From positions 1-8,207 of the forward strand of contig JAENXG010000104.1 in assembly GCA_016649675.1 (NCBI GenBank): DNA of 8,207 bases, in the 5' to 3' direction. A model generated the notes under the pieces. That model did not search any database, was not told where the DNA came from, and was given only the letters and a program-made list of their open reading frames with translations. Position numbers and translations under genes: made by a program. Of this stretch, positions 7,049-8,207 are shown in pieces; within the stretch, counting starts at the first letter, position 1, and each line of letters begins with the position of its first letter. Origin of the DNA: Methyloceanibacter sp. Lineage in GTDB: Bacteria > Pseudomonadota > Alphaproteobacteria > Rhizobiales > Methyloligellaceae.

Positions 7049-7084
7049 GGAGACGCCGTCGATCAATAGGCGGAGGCCGTCTCC
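7049..7084 (-). terminator. Inverted repeat across the L,D-transpeptidase stop codon, possible terminator
   Basis: GGAGACG at 7049-7055 and CGTCTCC at 7078-7084 form a perfect 7-bp inverted repeat; a further CCG/CGG (7056-7058 and 7071-7073) can extend it with a 4-nt bulge. The TGA of the transpeptidase gene lies in the loop. No T-run follows on the minus strand. It may end the transpeptidase transcript or stabilise it; it could also be chance. Confidence 0.3.
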
Positions 7085-8207
7085 GGGGCGCCGTCCTGGT
7101 TATAAATGTCAGGACGGAATTGCACCAAGCCATCCGGCGTCGCCCAGGCGCTGACATAGGTGAAATAGACCGGAATCGGCTTCACGAGCTTCACGTCGAT
7201 CTGCTCGCCCGACTGCTTCACGGAGAGAATGTGCTGCGTGTCCCAGCCTCCCGTGTCGCGCAGGATCCAGGATATGAGCGTCTCGATATTGTCTACGCGC
7301 ACGCAACCCGAGCTGTCGAAGCGCACGGCGCGACCGAACAGGCTCTTGAGCGGCGTGTCGTGCATATAAACGCTATCCTTGTTCGGGAAGTTGATCTTCA
7401 CGAAGCCGAGGGAGTTCTGGTCCCAGGGGAGCTGCCGGAACTGGTAGTTGTAAACCTCTTGGCCGAACCAATTGATCTGGCGCGACTCGACGGGATTGCC
7501 GGCCGGGTCAAAGGCTTCCATGTGATAGGCGGCGAGCATGTCCTGGTTGCGGCGGGAAAACTCCTGCGCCTTCGGCACCAGATCTTTGTAGATGATGCTC
7601 TTGGGCACATACCAATACGGGTTGAAATTGATCTCCTGGATCTTGCTCGAGAGTTCCGGCGTCGCCCGCTCGGGCTTGCCGACGACGGCAGCGTGACGCT
7701 GGACCACCTGGCCATTCTCGACCGCCTCGACCTGGGCCGACGGAATATTGACCGCAACGTAGCGACCCGCGGCAGCAGCCAGCGGCGCCAAGGTCTGCAG
7801 CCGTTTCAGATTCGCCTGAAGCTGAGCGAGCCGGATGGTCGCCGGAATGTTCAGCGCGTCTATGGTCGTCCTGCTGTCGATGACACCCGTCGGTGGCAGA
7901 TTGTGACGGGACTGGAATTTCCTCACCGCCGCCACGACGGCAGCGTCATATTCGTCGGGAATGCTCTGGCCGACGAGATCGCCCGACACCTCGAGCCGCC
8001 GATGCAGGGTCACGATCTGCGGCCCTTGCGAGCCCGGCTTCATGGCGGCTGCCGGCACCGTGGGCCAGCCGCCCTGCGCGACGATCGCCTTGTAGCGCTC
8101 GATGGCGGCCTTGGTCGCCTCGATATTCCTCGTGGAAAGGGTCGGTGAGCCAAGCGCCGGGTTGACGATCCAGGCGCGCGTCGCGGCATCGCCCTCGTCA
8201 GGAGGAA
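7063..8207 (-). CDS. YcbB-type L,D-transpeptidase, C-terminal part (start outside window)
   Basis: These enzymes form 3-3 cross-links in peptidoglycan, or link proteins to it, in the periplasm, using an active-site cysteine. The frame is open to the right edge, giving 380 visible residues without the N-terminus, so a signal peptide cannot be checked. A peptidoglycan-binding domain is visible about residues 58-119 (GPQIVTLHRRL ... AVRKFQSRHNLPPTGVID). The catalytic YkuD domain spans about 148-335, with NFNPYWYVPKSI at 193-204, the histidine of YMHDTP (282) and the SSGCVRV motif at 299-305 with the nucleophile Cys301. This architecture matches the YcbB (LdtD) group rather than the short ErfK/YbiS group. 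A GTG at 8058 would give a shorter frame, but coding sequence clearly continues upstream of it (residues such as WIVNPALGSPTLS), so it is not the real start. Confidence 0.93.
   Translation of the reverse strand, partial: PPDEGDAATRAWIVNPALGSPTLSTRNIEATKAAIERYKAIVAQGGWPTVPAAAMKPGSQGPQIVTLHRRLEVSGDLVGQSIPDEYDAAVVAAVRKFQSRHNLPPTGVIDSRTTIDALNIPATIRLAQLQANLKRLQTLAPLAAAAGRYVAVNIPSAQVEAVENGQVVQRHAAVVGKPERATPELSSKIQEINFNPYWYVPKSIIYKDLVPKAQEFSRRNQDMLAAYHMEAFDPAGNPVESRQINWFGQEVYNYQFRQLPWDQNSLGFVKINFPNKDSVYMHDTPLKSLFGRAVRFDSSGCVRVDNIETLISWILRDTGGWDTQHILSVKQSGEQIDVKLVKPIPVYFTYVSAWATPDGLVQFRPDIYNQDGAPETASAY

Larger units (their letters stand above)
6800..7062. other. Intergenic region between the L,D-transpeptidase gene and glyA
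   Basis: This 263-bp gap presumably carries the promoter of the glyA-thiL cluster. It holds the glyA ribosome binding site and the two hairpins listed separately. I searched both strands for sigma-70-like boxes and found no convincing pair. Minus-strand frames are broken by stops, apart from short ones of about 30 codons. One plus-strand frame is open throughout, discussed as a finding. No tRNA-like or known riboswitch pattern was recognised. Confidence 0.6.

Noticed and set aside
7003..8148. 381-codon plus-strand open frame opposite the transpeptidase gene
   Set aside because: The minus strand here encodes a clear YkuD protein with its catalytic motif. The plus-strand translation is rich in Arg, His and Gly and has no recognisable motif, typical of antisense frames in GC-rich coding DNA.

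Overview
The window is a GC-rich chromosomal segment that reads as an alphaproteobacterium, most likely of the order Hyphomicrobiales (Rhizobiales). The grounds are the gene order glyA-nrdR-ribD-ribE-ribB-ribH-nusB, the protein sequence style, and a RibBX-type rather than a true RibBA enzyme. This is a judgement from family knowledge; the genus cannot be fixed. Every gene I can support lies on the minus strand, so the biological reading direction runs from the right end of the window to the left.

Layout in the direction of transcription: (1) 8207-7063, the C-terminal 380 residues of a YcbB-type L,D-transpeptidase with a peptidoglycan-binding domain and a YkuD domain; its start lies outside the window. 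(2) 7062-6800, a 263-bp gap with two potential RNA hairpins and the glyA ribosome binding site. (3) 6799-106, eight tightly packed genes: glyA (serine hydroxymethyltransferase), nrdR (repressor of ribonucleotide reductase genes), ribD (deaminase/reductase), ribE (riboflavin synthase), ribB of RibBX type (dihydroxybutanone phosphate synthase with a decayed GTP cyclohydrolase II half), ribH (lumazine synthase), nusB (antitermination factor) and thiL (thiamine-phosphate kinase). (4) 105-1, a short tail with a strong inverted repeat, probably the operon terminator.

Spacing within the cluster is 39 bp or less, and four junctions overlap (ribD/ribE 28 bp, ribE/ribB 4 bp, ribB/ribH 4 bp, nusB/thiL 8 bp). 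This supports one polycistronic message with translational coupling. RibD, RibB, RibH and RibE cover all riboflavin steps except GTP cyclohydrolase II and the dephosphorylation step. The cyclohydrolase half of the RibB protein has lost its zinc cysteines, so a separate RibA must be encoded elsewhere if the organism makes riboflavin. The other genes serve one-carbon metabolism (GlyA), deoxynucleotide control (NrdR), rRNA transcription (NusB) and thiamine diphosphate formation (ThiL).

This is mostly a conserved housekeeping locus. I see no mobile element, CRISPR array, tRNA, rRNA or defence system. The points worth a second look are the degenerate cyclohydrolase domain, the structured gap upstream of glyA with an uncertain antisense reading frame, and the inverted repeats at the ends of the L,D-transpeptidase gene and of the cluster.
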